Shown: piece after piece, positions 23,278-30,930 of the stretch
Numbering within the stretch: the stretch's first letter is position 1
How the letters are laid out: each line of letters begins with the position of its first letter
NCBI GenBank assembly: GCA_002425405.1
Contig: DIME01000069.1
Coordinates: 1 to 32,047 of the forward strand
DNA from: Candidatus Accumulibacter vicinus
Lineage (GTDB): Bacteria > Pseudomonadota > Gammaproteobacteria > Burkholderiales > Rhodocyclaceae
Reading direction: 5' to 3'
Length of the DNA: 32,047 bases
Notes under the pieces: generated by a model
What the model was told of the DNA's origin: nothing
Seen by the model: only the letters and a program-made list of their open reading frames with translations
The model's database searches: none
Position numbers and translations under genes: made by a program

Positions 23278-25125
23278 TCAGTCGCTGCCGCCGGCGCGCA
23301 CGTCGAACTCGACTTTCCAGTGTTGCGGACCGTCGTGCGGCAGGGCTTCGAGTTCGAGCGTGCCGGCTTCGGTGATGCGCGCATGCAGCCTGACGCGCAC
23401 CACTTCGCCAGCGGCACGGCCTTCGCTCGGCAGCGTGGTCTGGATTTCGTCGAGTTCCTGAAGTTCTTCGGGTTCCCAATCGTCGAGCAGGGTGCCCACC
23501 TGGTCCTGGCGGCGGACCGAAGAGCCAAAGAAGCGAAAGCGCACCTGTTCGCCGACGACCAGGCCGAATTCCTGCTCCGACAAGGCGGCCTCGCTGCCTT
23601 CCTCCATGCCGAATGGCGCCAGGCACAGCGCCTGCACCGGCGGCTGCAGGCCGGGTACCGCGGGCATCACCGATTCGACCGCGACGTAGTACGCCTGCGC
23701 CGTGCCGCCACGGATGCGCACGCCCTGGCCGCGCCGGACATAGCCGTAATAGGCGGCCCCGCGCGCAACGGCGAGGTCAAGGTCGGCGCCTTCGAGCAGG
23801 CGAGCCGTCGGGGCAGCCTCGGCGCTGAGCCAGGAATTGACCGTCGCCAGGGTACGCCCGGCGAGCAGTTCGGACTTGAAGACCCCGCCGTTGAAGAGCA
23901 CGGCGGTCGGATGCAGAAAGGTCGCGTCTTCAGGCAACGTGCCGGTAAAACCCTCGAGATCGGCGGTCGCAGCGACCTGGCGGGCGAGAAAAGCGGCCAG
24001 GTGACGGGTGACGGCGGCGTCCTGTGCATAGGGCAGGCCGAGCTGCGTCAGACCGCCGCGTCCACGGCCCTGTGGGCGATCGGCGATGGCCGCGGGCGGA
24101 AAGAAACCTTCGAGCAGCGTCGCGCTGAGTTCTGCACGCGTCAGTTCGCTGCGGATCGATCCGCCGATCAGCTTGGCGCCGCGACTGGCGATCACCAGCG
24201 GCACGGCAGCCAGATCGGGATCGTTGAGCAGCGATTCCTTGGCACCCCGGCAGGCGTGCGTCAGCGCCCGCAGTTGCCAGGCGTCGAGCTTGCTGCCCTG
24301 TGCGGACAGCTTGCCGGCGACGGCATAGGCCAGCGCCAGGTCCATGTTGTCTCCGCCGAGCAGGATGTGCTCGCCGACGGCGACGCGATGCAGTTCGAGG
24401 TTGCCTTCGCGTTCGAGCACGGCGATCAGCGAAAAGTCGCTGGTGCCGCCGCCGACATCGACGACCAGGATGATGTCGCCGGGCCGTACCTGTTTGCGCC
24501 AGCCGCCGGCGCTCTGCTGAATCCAGCTGTAGAGCGCTGCTTGCGGTTCTTCGAGCAGGGTCATGCGCTCGCAGCCGGCGGCACGCGCCGCTTCGGCGGT
24601 CAGTTCGCGGGCCGCCGGGTCGAAGGAGGCAGGAATCGTGACGACGATCTCCTGTTCGACGAAAGGGGCGTCCGGCTGCGCCTGATCCCAGGCGGCGCGC
24701 AGGTGGCCGAGATAGCGCAGCGAGGCTTCGAGCGGCGACAGGCGCGTCACTTCCGGCGGCGCGTCGTTGGGCAGGATCGCTGCACGCCGATCGACGCCAG
24801 CGTGGCAGAGCCAGCTCTTGGCGCTCGACACCAGGCGAATCGGCGTTGCGGCACCGCGGCTGCGCGCCATTTCACCGACGGCATGGTCCTGTTCATTGGT
24901 CCACGGAAGGTCCAGATCGCCGGCAGCGAACTCGCTCGGGTGCGGCAGGTAGATGAACGACGGCAGCAGGCCGAGCGCTTCGACCGAGCCGGGTGCGGTC
25001 AACTGTGGTACCCGCAGCACCTCCTGCACGACCTGTTCGCCGTCGCAGGCGCCGATATCGACGTAGGAAAGGGCGCAGTGCGTGGTGCCCAGATCGATGC
25101 CGATCGAAAATTTTGGCTCGCTCAT
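23278..25125 (-). CDS. Hsp70-family (DnaK-like) ATPase, DUF2760-associated
   Basis: This 615-residue protein has the actin/Hsp70 ATPase fold: phosphate-1 IGIDLGTTHCAL (8-19), phosphate-2 VDVGGGTSDF (222-231) and an adenosine motif FNGGVFKSELL. After the nucleotide domain the sequence is unlike DnaK's substrate-binding domain; it is shorter and rich in beta-type segments, as in the non-classical bacterial Hsp70 relatives. It may act as a specialised chaperone for the envelope proteins of this operon, which is inference. The ATG at 25125 overlaps the DUF2760 stop as ATGA. No J-domain partner is in the window. Confidence 0.88.
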   Translation of the reverse strand: MSEPKFSIGIDLGTTHCALSYVDIGACDGEQVVQEVLRVPQLTAPGSVEALGLLPSFIYLPHPSEFAAGDLDLPWTNEQDHAVGEMARSRGAATPIRLVSSAKSWLCHAGVDRRAAILPNDAPPEVTRLSPLEASLRYLGHLRAAWDQAQPDAPFVEQEIVVTIPASFDPAARELTAEAARAAGCERMTLLEEPQAALYSWIQQSAGGWRKQVRPGDIILVVDVGGGTSDFSLIAVLEREGNLELHRVAVGEHILLGGDNMDLALAYAVAGKLSAQGSKLDAWQLRALTHACRGAKESLLNDPDLAAVPLVIASRGAKLIGGSIRSELTRAELSATLLEGFFPPAAIADRPQGRGRGGLTQLGLPYAQDAAVTRHLAAFLARQVAATADLEGFTGTLPEDATFLHPTAVLFNGGVFKSELLAGRTLATVNSWLSAEAAPTARLLEGADLDLAVARGAAYYGYVRRGQGVRIRGGTAQAYYVAVESVMPAVPGLQPPVQALCLAPFGMEEGSEAALSEQEFGLVVGEQVRFRFFGSSVRRQDQVGTLLDDWEPEELQELDEIQTTLPSEGRAAGEVVRVRLHARITEAGTLELEALPHDGPQHWKVEFDVRAGGSD

Positions 25126-25682
25126 AGTTCCACCTCCGCGGGGGCAACGATGTTCAGTTGATGACTGCCGCTCAGCCTGGGCAGGCGGGTTTCGACCACC
25201 CGCCAGCCGCGGTGAGTGATGCTGCCGTGGAAGGGCGGCTGGCCGACGACGTTGCCGGTGACGCGAATCGCTGCTGCGTCGAAGCCTGCCGGCAGCGTGA
25301 TCCGGCTGCCTTCGGCTTCATCGCGGACCGGGCTGATCGTGAAGTTGTCGTGCAGCACCTTGCGACAGCCTTCATGCACGACGCGCACTGCAGCGCCGAT
25401 GTCGGCGTCGGCATAGGCGGCGACATCCTCCTGAATGAAGTCGATGAAGCGTGCCTCTCGCTGCAGCAGGCCAAGGAGTTGCAGTGCGCCGTCGGGAGCG
25501 GCTTCCCGGAACGGCACGACGACCGGTTTGGGGGCCGGCGCCGGTGCCGAAGGTTCGGCGCGCTGTTCTCCGGAGCGCAGCGCCTGAACGCGCGCGGCAA
25601 ACTGGCCATCGGAAAGGATCGAGAAGAAGGTGCCAAAGGCGAGGGAGATCCTGCTCAGCAGGGAAGGATGGGCTGGTTTCAT
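25122..25682 (-). CDS. DUF2760-family protein, partner of the Hsp70-like gene
   Basis: This 186-residue protein has an N-terminal hydrophobic patch, a Pro/Ala-rich linker (about 38-55, PSAPAPAPKPVVVP), and a conserved core: ALQLLGLLQREARFIDFIQE, VVHEGCRKVLHD and GNVVGQPPFHGSITHRGW. This is the DUF2760 family, known to me as a neighbour of non-classical Hsp70 genes. The role is unknown, perhaps a cochaperone. It is the first gene of the operon. The ATG at 25682 lacks a clear Shine-Dalgarno. An AT-rich patch (TATATT, 25769-25764 on this strand) about 85 bases upstream may be a -10 element. Confidence 0.8.
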   Translation of the reverse strand: MKPAHPSLLSRISLAFGTFFSILSDGQFAARVQALRSGEQRAEPSAPAPAPKPVVVPFREAAPDGALQLLGLLQREARFIDFIQEDVAAYADADIGAAVRVVHEGCRKVLHDNFTISPVRDEAEGSRITLPAGFDAAAIRVTGNVVGQPPFHGSITHRGWRVVETRLPRLSGSHQLNIVAPAEVEL

Positions 25683-25815
25683 AAGCGAGTGGCGAGAGGA
25701 GATGTGGGATAAAGGCGGGATGCCGAGTCAGTGCTGGCCCTGCCGGTGCGTCTGTTGCGGTGCAATATATACGATTTTTCAGTTTCCGGGTAGCACCGGG
25801 CCGGATCTGATCGGT

Positions 25816-25850
25816 CGGGGCACGCCCCGCGGGCTGATCCGCCCGATCAG
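25816..25850. terminator. Two adjacent GC-rich stem-loops at the end of the amr operon
   Basis: CGGGGC and GCCCCG (25816-25829) and CTGATC-5-GATCAG (25834-25850) lie at and just after the hydrolase stop codon. They could end transcription from the right. No T-run follows, so Rho-independent termination is unproven. Confidence 0.4.
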
Positions 25851-26509
25851 GCCAGCGTGGGCCGGTGCTGGACAAACCAGAGCGCCGTCTCGCGGGCGAT
25901 GGCCCCGAGAGCGGCGGCCGAATCGGGGGACACGGTCGGCAGCAGTTTCAGTTCCTGATGGCCGCTCAACTCGTGCAGGGCGCGCCGATTGCTTGCCGTC
26001 ACGCGCTCGTCGTCCTCGCCGACGAGAACCAGCAATGGCGCGCTGAGCGAGCGCAGGTAGAGCATGCCGGCCAGATCGATCAGTCCGCCGCGGCAGACGA
26101 TGGCAAAAATGTCATGGTCGCGCAGGGCGGCAACGCGCAGCGCCACCGGCGAACAGTCACCCGCGGCGCAGAGGCCGATCGGCAGCGTCGGCAATTCACC
26201 CAGCAGCATCCGTTGCTTGAGCAGTGCGAGCGCGTCGAGCAGGCGCCTGGCGAGCAACGAGACGTTGTGGTGAATGTCGGCGAAGCGTTCTTCGGCATGC
26301 GTCAGCAGGTCGAGCGTCAGCGTGCCGATGCCGGCGTGCTGAAGGACCGCGGCGAGAGCGTCGTCGCGCGCTTCGGAATTCTCGCCGGCATGCGTCAGCA
26401 CGACCAGGGCCGACAAGCGCGCCGGCAGGGTCAGCAAGCCTTGCAGTAGAGCCTGCCCGGTGGGGATGGAGATCGGCGTATCTCCCGGAAAACTAATGAC
26501 TTCGTTCAC
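25847..26509 (-). CDS. Alpha/beta-hydrolase-like (dienelactone-hydrolase-type) protein lacking the nucleophile
   Basis: This 220-residue protein follows the dienelactone-hydrolase-like pattern: LSALVVLTHAGENSEARDDA, then GIGTLTLDLLTHAEE. The segment LPIGLCAAGDCSPVALRVAA lines up with the usual nucleophile elbow GYFGASTGAAAAL, so the serine of G-A-S-T-G is Gly here and the following Gly is Cys. The acid region GEDDERV is present, but the usual His-Leu-Phe-Glu segment after it is HQELKLLPTV. It is therefore probably not a normal hydrolase, unless one of the two cysteines serves. The GTG start at 26509 overlaps the amrS stop as GTGA. Confidence 0.75.
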   Translation of the reverse strand: MNEVISFPGDTPISIPTGQALLQGLLTLPARLSALVVLTHAGENSEARDDALAAVLQHAGIGTLTLDLLTHAEERFADIHHNVSLLARRLLDALALLKQRMLLGELPTLPIGLCAAGDCSPVALRVAALRDHDIFAIVCRGGLIDLAGMLYLRSLSAPLLVLVGEDDERVTASNRRALHELSGHQELKLLPTVSPDSAAALGAIARETALWFVQHRPTLA

Positions 26510-27615
26510 CGCCGCTCCAGCCGCACCGGCACGCGACGCGGTCCGAAAGGCTTGCCGAAACGGGTGAAGTGGCCGGCAATCAACGTTCCGCAGTGGGGAC
26601 AGTGGCCATCGCTCGGCAGGTCGTAGTGCCGGATGTTGTACCAGTCGCGCTCGATCAGCGCGGCCTGGCAAGACGGGCAGAAGGTGGTCCCGCCTTCGCT
26701 GTCGTGCACATTGCCGGTGTACACGTAGTGCAGGCCGGCGTCGATGGCGATGTGCCGTGCCCGTGTCAGCGTCGATGGCGGGGTCGGGGGCAGGTCGTTC
26801 ATTTTCCAGTCGGGATGGAAGGCGGTGAAGTGCAGCGGGACTTCCGGCCCCAGTTCGCGCGCCACCCAGTCGGCGAGTGCCTTGATTTCGCCGGCGGAAT
26901 CGTTCTTGCCCGGGATCAGCAGGGTGGTGATTTCGAGCCAGCACTTCGTTTCATGATGGATGTAGGCGAGGATGTCGAGTACCGGTTGCAGGTGGCCACC
27001 GCAGAGCCTGAAGTAGAAATCGTCGGTGAAGGCCTTGAGATCGACGTTGGCGGCGTCCAGAACGGCGTAGAACTCGCGCGCCGGTTCGGGATGGATGTAG
27101 CCGGCCGTGACCGCCACCGTCCTGACGTCGTGTTCATGGCAGGCCCGCGCAGTGTCGATCGCGTATTCGGCGAAGATGACCGGGTCGTTGTAGGTGAAGG
27201 CCACCGACTGGGCGCCGTAGGCGACCGCTGCGGCGGCGATGCCCTCGGGAGTCGCGGCGTCGAGCAGGCGGTCCATGTCTTTCGACTTCGAGATGTCCCA
27301 GTTCTGACAGAATTTGCAGGCGAGATTGCAACCGGCAGTGCCGAAGGAGAGGATCGACGAGCCGGGATAGAAGTGGTTGAGCGGCTTTTTCTCGATCGGG
27401 TCGATGCAGAAGCCCGACGAACGCCCGTAGGTGGTCAGCACCATCTGTCCGCCGAGGTTCTGGCGAACGAAGCAGGCGCCGCGCTGCCCCTCATGCAGTC
27501 TGCAGTCACGCGGACAGAGGTCGCACTGAATGCGTTCGTCTTCGATGGCGTGCCACCAGCGACCCGGATGGGCCGATTCCGGCACCTTGGGTGAATGGTT
27601 TAATTCTCTTTCCAT
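26506..27615 (-). CDS. amrS: AmmeMemoRadiSam system radical SAM enzyme
   Basis: This 369-residue protein carries the radical-SAM cluster motif CNLACKFC (Cys96, 100, 103). An N-terminal cysteine group reads CDLCPRDC (31-38), and there is a C-terminal zinc ribbon, FCPSC and HCPHC. It continues as a TIM-barrel with FTYNDPVIFAEY and GNVHDSEGGTTFCP. This is the AmrS/PflA-like member of the AmmeMemoRadiSam trio. The reaction is not settled to my knowledge. The ATG at 27615 lies inside the last 16 bases of amrA, indicating coupling. Confidence 0.92.
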   Translation of the reverse strand: MERELNHSPKVPESAHPGRWWHAIEDERIQCDLCPRDCRLHEGQRGACFVRQNLGGQMVLTTYGRSSGFCIDPIEKKPLNHFYPGSSILSFGTAGCNLACKFCQNWDISKSKDMDRLLDAATPEGIAAAAVAYGAQSVAFTYNDPVIFAEYAIDTARACHEHDVRTVAVTAGYIHPEPAREFYAVLDAANVDLKAFTDDFYFRLCGGHLQPVLDILAYIHHETKCWLEITTLLIPGKNDSAGEIKALADWVARELGPEVPLHFTAFHPDWKMNDLPPTPPSTLTRARHIAIDAGLHYVYTGNVHDSEGGTTFCPSCQAALIERDWYNIRHYDLPSDGHCPHCGTLIAGHFTRFGKPFGPRRVPVRLERR

Positions 27616-28148
27616 TTTCGTACTCCATAACGCGCAAGGGCGAGCTGCTCGTGCCAGAAGTCGGCGGGCAGCCCGGCCTTGAGTTTGAGTTGCGCCAGGA
27701 ACTGGCGTGGCTCAGGGAGCGATTCCCAGACCTGCGGCAGGAAGGTCGCGCGCCGCCTGCCGTAACTGATGACCAGACCGTCGATGCCGGGTCGCAGACG
27801 CGCCAGCGCGTCGGCCTCGCTGGTCACGGCGAAGGGCTCGGGCGGCGTCAGTAGCGAGACCTCGACGCGCGTGCGGGCAAACTCCGCCGGACTCAGGGGC
27901 GCAAAGCGCGAATCACGAAAGGCCGCGGCGACGGCGTTTTCAGCGACATCGCTGGCAAGTGGCCGGTGCGCTTCGAGGCTGCCGATGCAACCGCGCAACT
28001 GACCATCCTGGGTGAGGGTGACGAACGTCGCTGCCGGTTCGGCAAGTTCCGGGAGCGGATCGACGGCCTGTACGGCGAGTCCGAAACGCTTGGCGATGGC
28101 GTTGCGGGCGATCGACAGCAAAGCGCTGCCCAGGGCGTCAGTGGGCAT
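27600..28148 (-). CDS. amrA: AMMECR1-domain protein of the AmmeMemoRadiSam system
   Basis: This 182-residue protein is a full AMMECR1 domain. The signature loop LRGCIGSLEAHRPLASDVAE is intact, followed by AFRDSRFAPLSPAEF and VISYGRRRATFLPQVWESLP. The human relative is linked to a syndrome, but the biochemical role of the domain is unknown. I chose the ATG at 28148, which overlaps the amrB stop by 11 bases. Its stop lies within amrS. Confidence 0.92.
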   Translation of the reverse strand: MPTDALGSALLSIARNAIAKRFGLAVQAVDPLPELAEPAATFVTLTQDGQLRGCIGSLEAHRPLASDVAENAVAAAFRDSRFAPLSPAEFARTRVEVSLLTPPEPFAVTSEADALARLRPGIDGLVISYGRRRATFLPQVWESLPEPRQFLAQLKLKAGLPADFWHEQLALARYGVRKWKEN

Positions 28149-28956
28149 GTTCGGGCTCCGCGCTGAAACTGAAGGCGCCATAGCCGACGACACGCGACCG
28201 GTCGCCGGCGGTGTCGCCGGAATTGCGCAGATCGATCAGTCTGGCCTGCAATCCGTGCCGACGCGCAGCCAGCAACAGGCCATTGACCGGTGTCGCGCCA
28301 CACGCCTGTTGATGGTCGAGGTGCGCATCGAGCGCGATAATGTGGCGCGCGGTGTTGCTGTCGGTCTCACGGGCCAGCGCGTAGGGCAGGTAGTGCGAAA
28401 GATCGGAGCTGATCACGATCAGCGTCTCGTCTCCTCCCCACAGGCATTCGAGCACTTCAGCCACCGCTGCTGCCGAAGCGCGGCCGACCGCGAGCGGCAA
28501 CAGCGTGAACTCGGCAAGCACCGTCTGCAGGAAAGGAAGCTGCACTTCCAGCGAGTGTTCGAGGGCATGCGCGGCGTCGCTGACGATGACCTGCGGCAAT
28601 GGTTCGATGCTGGCCATGGCTTCCTGGTCGAGCTCGACGACGCCGAGCGGGGTGGCGAAGGCGCGGGAGGAGGGCAGCGCCAGCCCATCGACCGCGACCC
28701 GGTGGGTCGGTCCGAGCAGGATCACGCGGCAAATGCGCTCGCGCAGCTCCGCGAGCGGCGCATAGACGCTGGCCGCGATGGGACCTGAATAGACATAGCC
28801 GGCATGCGGGGCAATGATCGCCTTCGCGCGCATGCCTGGCGCCGGTGGCGTGTGGCTCAGCATTTGCTGGAGGTCGCGCGCCAGCGCTGAAGGGGAGCCG
28901 GGGTAGAACATGCCGGCGACTGCGGCCGGACGGATTTGCTGGGTTGAGTGCGTCAC
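28138..28956 (-). CDS. amrB: MEMO1-family protein of the AmmeMemoRadiSam system
   Basis: This 272-residue protein matches the Memo fold, related to class III extradiol dioxygenases: AAVAGMFYPGSPSALARDLQ, APHAGYVYSGPIAASVY, GPTHRV and SSDLSHYLPY. The histidines in these motifs are the metal-site positions of the family. I chose the GTG at 28956, with AAGGAG seven bases upstream. It is the first gene of the amrB-amrA-amrS-hydrolase operon and is divergent from ispD across 137 bases. Confidence 0.92.
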   Translation of the reverse strand: MTHSTQQIRPAAVAGMFYPGSPSALARDLQQMLSHTPPAPGMRAKAIIAPHAGYVYSGPIAASVYAPLAELRERICRVILLGPTHRVAVDGLALPSSRAFATPLGVVELDQEAMASIEPLPQVIVSDAAHALEHSLEVQLPFLQTVLAEFTLLPLAVGRASAAAVAEVLECLWGGDETLIVISSDLSHYLPYALARETDSNTARHIIALDAHLDHQQACGATPVNGLLLAARRHGLQARLIDLRNSGDTAGDRSRVVGYGAFSFSAEPEHAH

Positions 28957-29093
28957 GTGCTTGCTCCTTGATGAAGGGCGGCTCGACCAGAAGGCCGCCG
29001 TGACCACGGGATGGGCGTGCAAGTGATCGTCTGGCCGCAACACTGCAGATTCATTTCGCCATCCCTGTGCGTATAACCGGTTAAAATTACGCC

Positions 29094-29795
29094 ATGCCAA
29101 ATTACTATGCAATCGTCCCCGCGGCCGGTTCGGGATCGCGCTTTGGCGGCGCGATGCCCAAACAATATCAGATGCTTGCCGGTCAGCCATTGATCTATCA
29201 CAGTCTCGCGGTCCTTTGTCGCCATCCGCGCATCGAGCGTGTCTGGGTGGTGCTGTCGTCAGAGGATAGATGGTGGCGGCAACATGATTGGACAAGTCTA
29301 GGTTATAAACTCGAAACCATTTTCTGTGGGGGCGCGACGCGATCCGCCAGTGTCCGCAATGGCCTCGAAGCTGCGGCGACGGCTGCCGACGACGAAGACT
29401 GGGTACTGGTGCATGACGCCGCACGTCCCTGTCTTGCGCAGGCGATGTTGACGGCCCTTTGCGACGAACTTGCCGACGATCCCGTCGGCGGCCTTCTCGC
29501 GGTGCCTGTGGCGGACACACTGAAACGCGCCGACGCCGAGCGTCGCGTGGCGGGTACCGAGCCGCGCGACGGCCTGTGGCAGGCGCAGACGCCGCAGATG
29601 TTTCGTTACGGCCTGTTGGCCCGAGTCTTGGTCGAACATTTCGCCGGCACCGATGAGGCGTCGGCCGTCGAAGCCGCCGGTTTCAGGCCGAAGCTGGTGC
29701 AGAGTGACGCCAGCAACCTCAAGGTCACCTATCCGGTCGATCTGCGACTGGCGGAACTGATCCTGCTGGCGAGGAGAATGCAGGGAGAGCCATGA
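29094..29795 (+). CDS. ispD: 2-C-methyl-D-erythritol 4-phosphate cytidylyltransferase
   Basis: This 233-residue enzyme joins CTP and methylerythritol phosphate, the third step of the MEP isoprenoid pathway. The nucleotide-binding loop is AAGSGSRFGGAMPKQY (10-25), followed by GGATRSASVRNGL, VLVHDAARPC and the C-terminal TDEASAVEAAG and LKVTYPVDL, all typical. The ATG at 29094 has no strong ribosome-binding site, but TAAAAT and TATAAC lie within 30 bases upstream, hinting at a short leader. The stop overlaps ispF as ATGA. Confidence 0.95.
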   Translation: MPNYYAIVPAAGSGSRFGGAMPKQYQMLAGQPLIYHSLAVLCRHPRIERVWVVLSSEDRWWRQHDWTSLGYKLETIFCGGATRSASVRNGLEAAATAADDEDWVLVHDAARPCLAQAMLTALCDELADDPVGGLLAVPVADTLKRADAERRVAGTEPRDGLWQAQTPQMFRYGLLARVLVEHFAGTDEASAVEAAGFRPKLVQSDASNLKVTYPVDLRLAELILLARRMQGEP

Positions 29796-30271
29796 TTCGC
29801 ATCGGACAAGGTTGCGATATTCACGCGCTGGTTCCGGGACGCAAGCTGATCCTCGGCGGCGTCGACATTCCGCATGCCTGTGGTCTGCTTGGCCATTCCG
29901 ACGCGGATGCGCTGTTGCACGCGATCACCGACGCACTGCTCGGCGCCGCTGCGCTGGGCGACATCGGTCGTCATTTTCCCGATACCGACGCCCGCTATCG
30001 GGGTGCCGACAGTCGGCAGTTGCTGCGCGCGACGCTTGCGCTGCTGACGCAGGCCGGCTGGCGGGTGGGCAATGTCGACGCGACGATCCTCGCGGAGCAG
30101 CCGAAGATGGCACCACACCTGCCGCAGATGGTCGCCAATATCGCCGCCGACCTGCAGGTGCCCACAAGCTGTATCAATGTCAAGGCCAAGACCGCCGAAC
30201 GGCTGGGCTTTGTCGGCCGTGGTGAGGGCATCGCCACCGAGGCGGTGGTGCTGATCTGCCGGGGGGTTTGA
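29792..30271 (+). CDS. ispF: 2-C-methyl-D-erythritol 2,4-cyclodiphosphate synthase
   Basis: This 159-residue enzyme of the MEP pathway releases CMP to form the cyclic diphosphate. The metal ligands are in GQGCDIHAL (Asp9, His11) and at His43, within LLHAITDALLGA. ALGDIGRHFPDTD and TAERLGFVGRGEGI are the standard substrate-binding stretches. The length is normal. It is translationally coupled to ispD, which is the usual arrangement in proteobacteria. Confidence 0.96.
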   Translation: MIRIGQGCDIHALVPGRKLILGGVDIPHACGLLGHSDADALLHAITDALLGAAALGDIGRHFPDTDARYRGADSRQLLRATLALLTQAGWRVGNVDATILAEQPKMAPHLPQMVANIAADLQVPTSCINVKAKTAERLGFVGRGEGIATEAVVLICRGV

Positions 30272-30370
30272 CTGCTGAGCGCTGAGGCCAGACCGCACCA
30301 CTGCAGAGGAGGCGGCCTCGGGTGCGAATCAAGGGGATGGTCGATATATCGGAGCAACCTTTTTGTCCGT

Positions 30371-30408
30371 GTCAGCGATACCTGTCGGGGGTGTGGGTCA
30401 GGTGTCGG
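30371..30408 (+). promoter_or_regulatory. Possible activator sites upstream of the sigma-54 promoter
   Basis: Two GTCAG...TGTCGG-type half-site pairs lie in tandem (GTCAG 30371 with TGTCGG 30383; GTCAG 30397 with TGTCGG 30403). They sit about 80-120 bases upstream of the -24/-12 element, where an enhancer-binding protein would be expected. The spacing differs between the pairs and no site has been tested. The rest of 30272-30583 holds no gene. Confidence 0.25.
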
Positions 30409-30483
30409 AATTTCTTACAGTGCGATGGGACGGCACTCTCGCCGACGATGGAACTCATCGTTAAACCAGATTCTTGAATGAGT

Positions 30484-30499
30484 TGGCACGATTGATGCT
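30484..30499 (+). promoter_or_regulatory. Sigma-54 (RpoN) type -24/-12 promoter of the PEP-CTERM gene
   Basis: The sequence TGGCACG-ATTG-ATGCT matches the sigma-54 consensus TGGCACG-N4-TTGCW in all but one defined position, with the GG and GC pairs exactly 12 bases apart. It points to the small PEP-CTERM gene, whose ATG is 85 bases downstream. Confidence 0.7.
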
Positions 30500-30583
30500 T
30501 CGTGCGCCTTGGCTGCCGCTCAATAAGTCGGCAGTGAAGGTGTTATTAATCAATGATCAACTGTTTTCAAGAGGAGTTTTCTC

Positions 30584-30733
30584 ATGCGTGCACTACTCTC
30601 TGTGGCTGTTCTGATGGCTACTGCAATTTCTGCTGTTGCGGCCCCTGTGCTGAACGTTCCGGAGCCGGAGTCGCTGGCGCTGGTAGCCGCAGCAGCTGTC
30701 GCGATGCTGGTAGCCCGGCGTAAAAAGAAGTAA
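30584..30733 (+). CDS. Minimal PEP-CTERM sorting-domain protein (49 residues)
   Basis: This 49-residue protein is little more than a signal peptide (MRALLSVAVLMATAISAVAA) joined to a PEP-CTERM sorting tag: VPEPESLALV (25-34), a hydrophobic helix and a basic end ARRKKK. Only about four residues lie between the two. Exosortase (EpsH/XrtA) recognises the PEP motif and processes such proteins in the envelope of bacteria that make exopolysaccharide. A strong ribosome-binding site, AGAGGAG, lies seven bases before the ATG. A sigma-54-type promoter is upstream. In Zoogloea, small PEP-CTERM proteins under RpoN and PrsK/PrsR are reported to be needed for flocs. No exosortase gene is in the window. Confidence 0.85.
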   Translation: MRALLSVAVLMATAISAVAAPVLNVPEPESLALVAAAAVAMLVARRKKK

Positions 30734-30756
30734 AGCCGAGTCACTCACGCCTGGAG

Positions 30757-30783
30757 AAGGGGGCGTTTCGATTCCTGCCCCTT
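30757..30783 (+). terminator. Stem-loop after the PEP-CTERM gene
   Basis: AAGGGGGC and GCCCCTT can pair (one bulged G) across about 12 bases, 24 bases after the PEP-CTERM stop. The T-run that follows is interrupted (GATTCCTGGCGTTTTT), so it may be only a partial terminator or an mRNA-stabilising hairpin. Confidence 0.4.
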
Positions 30784-30930
30784 GATTCCTGGCGTTTTTG
30801 GCGTTAGGTGCCGATCATCAAGCCGACTGCCATCATCTTGCAGAGTCTGTGGAAGAGGTCCGTGGAAAATTCGCAGCGGGTTGCAATATGGCTGTTCTGA
30901 CTAATTATCTTTGACCCAGAGACCCAAGCC

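Noticed and set aside
30860..30890. TTGCA before the adhesin gene as a second sigma-54 site
   Set aside because: The GG pair is about 19 bases from the GC pair instead of 12.
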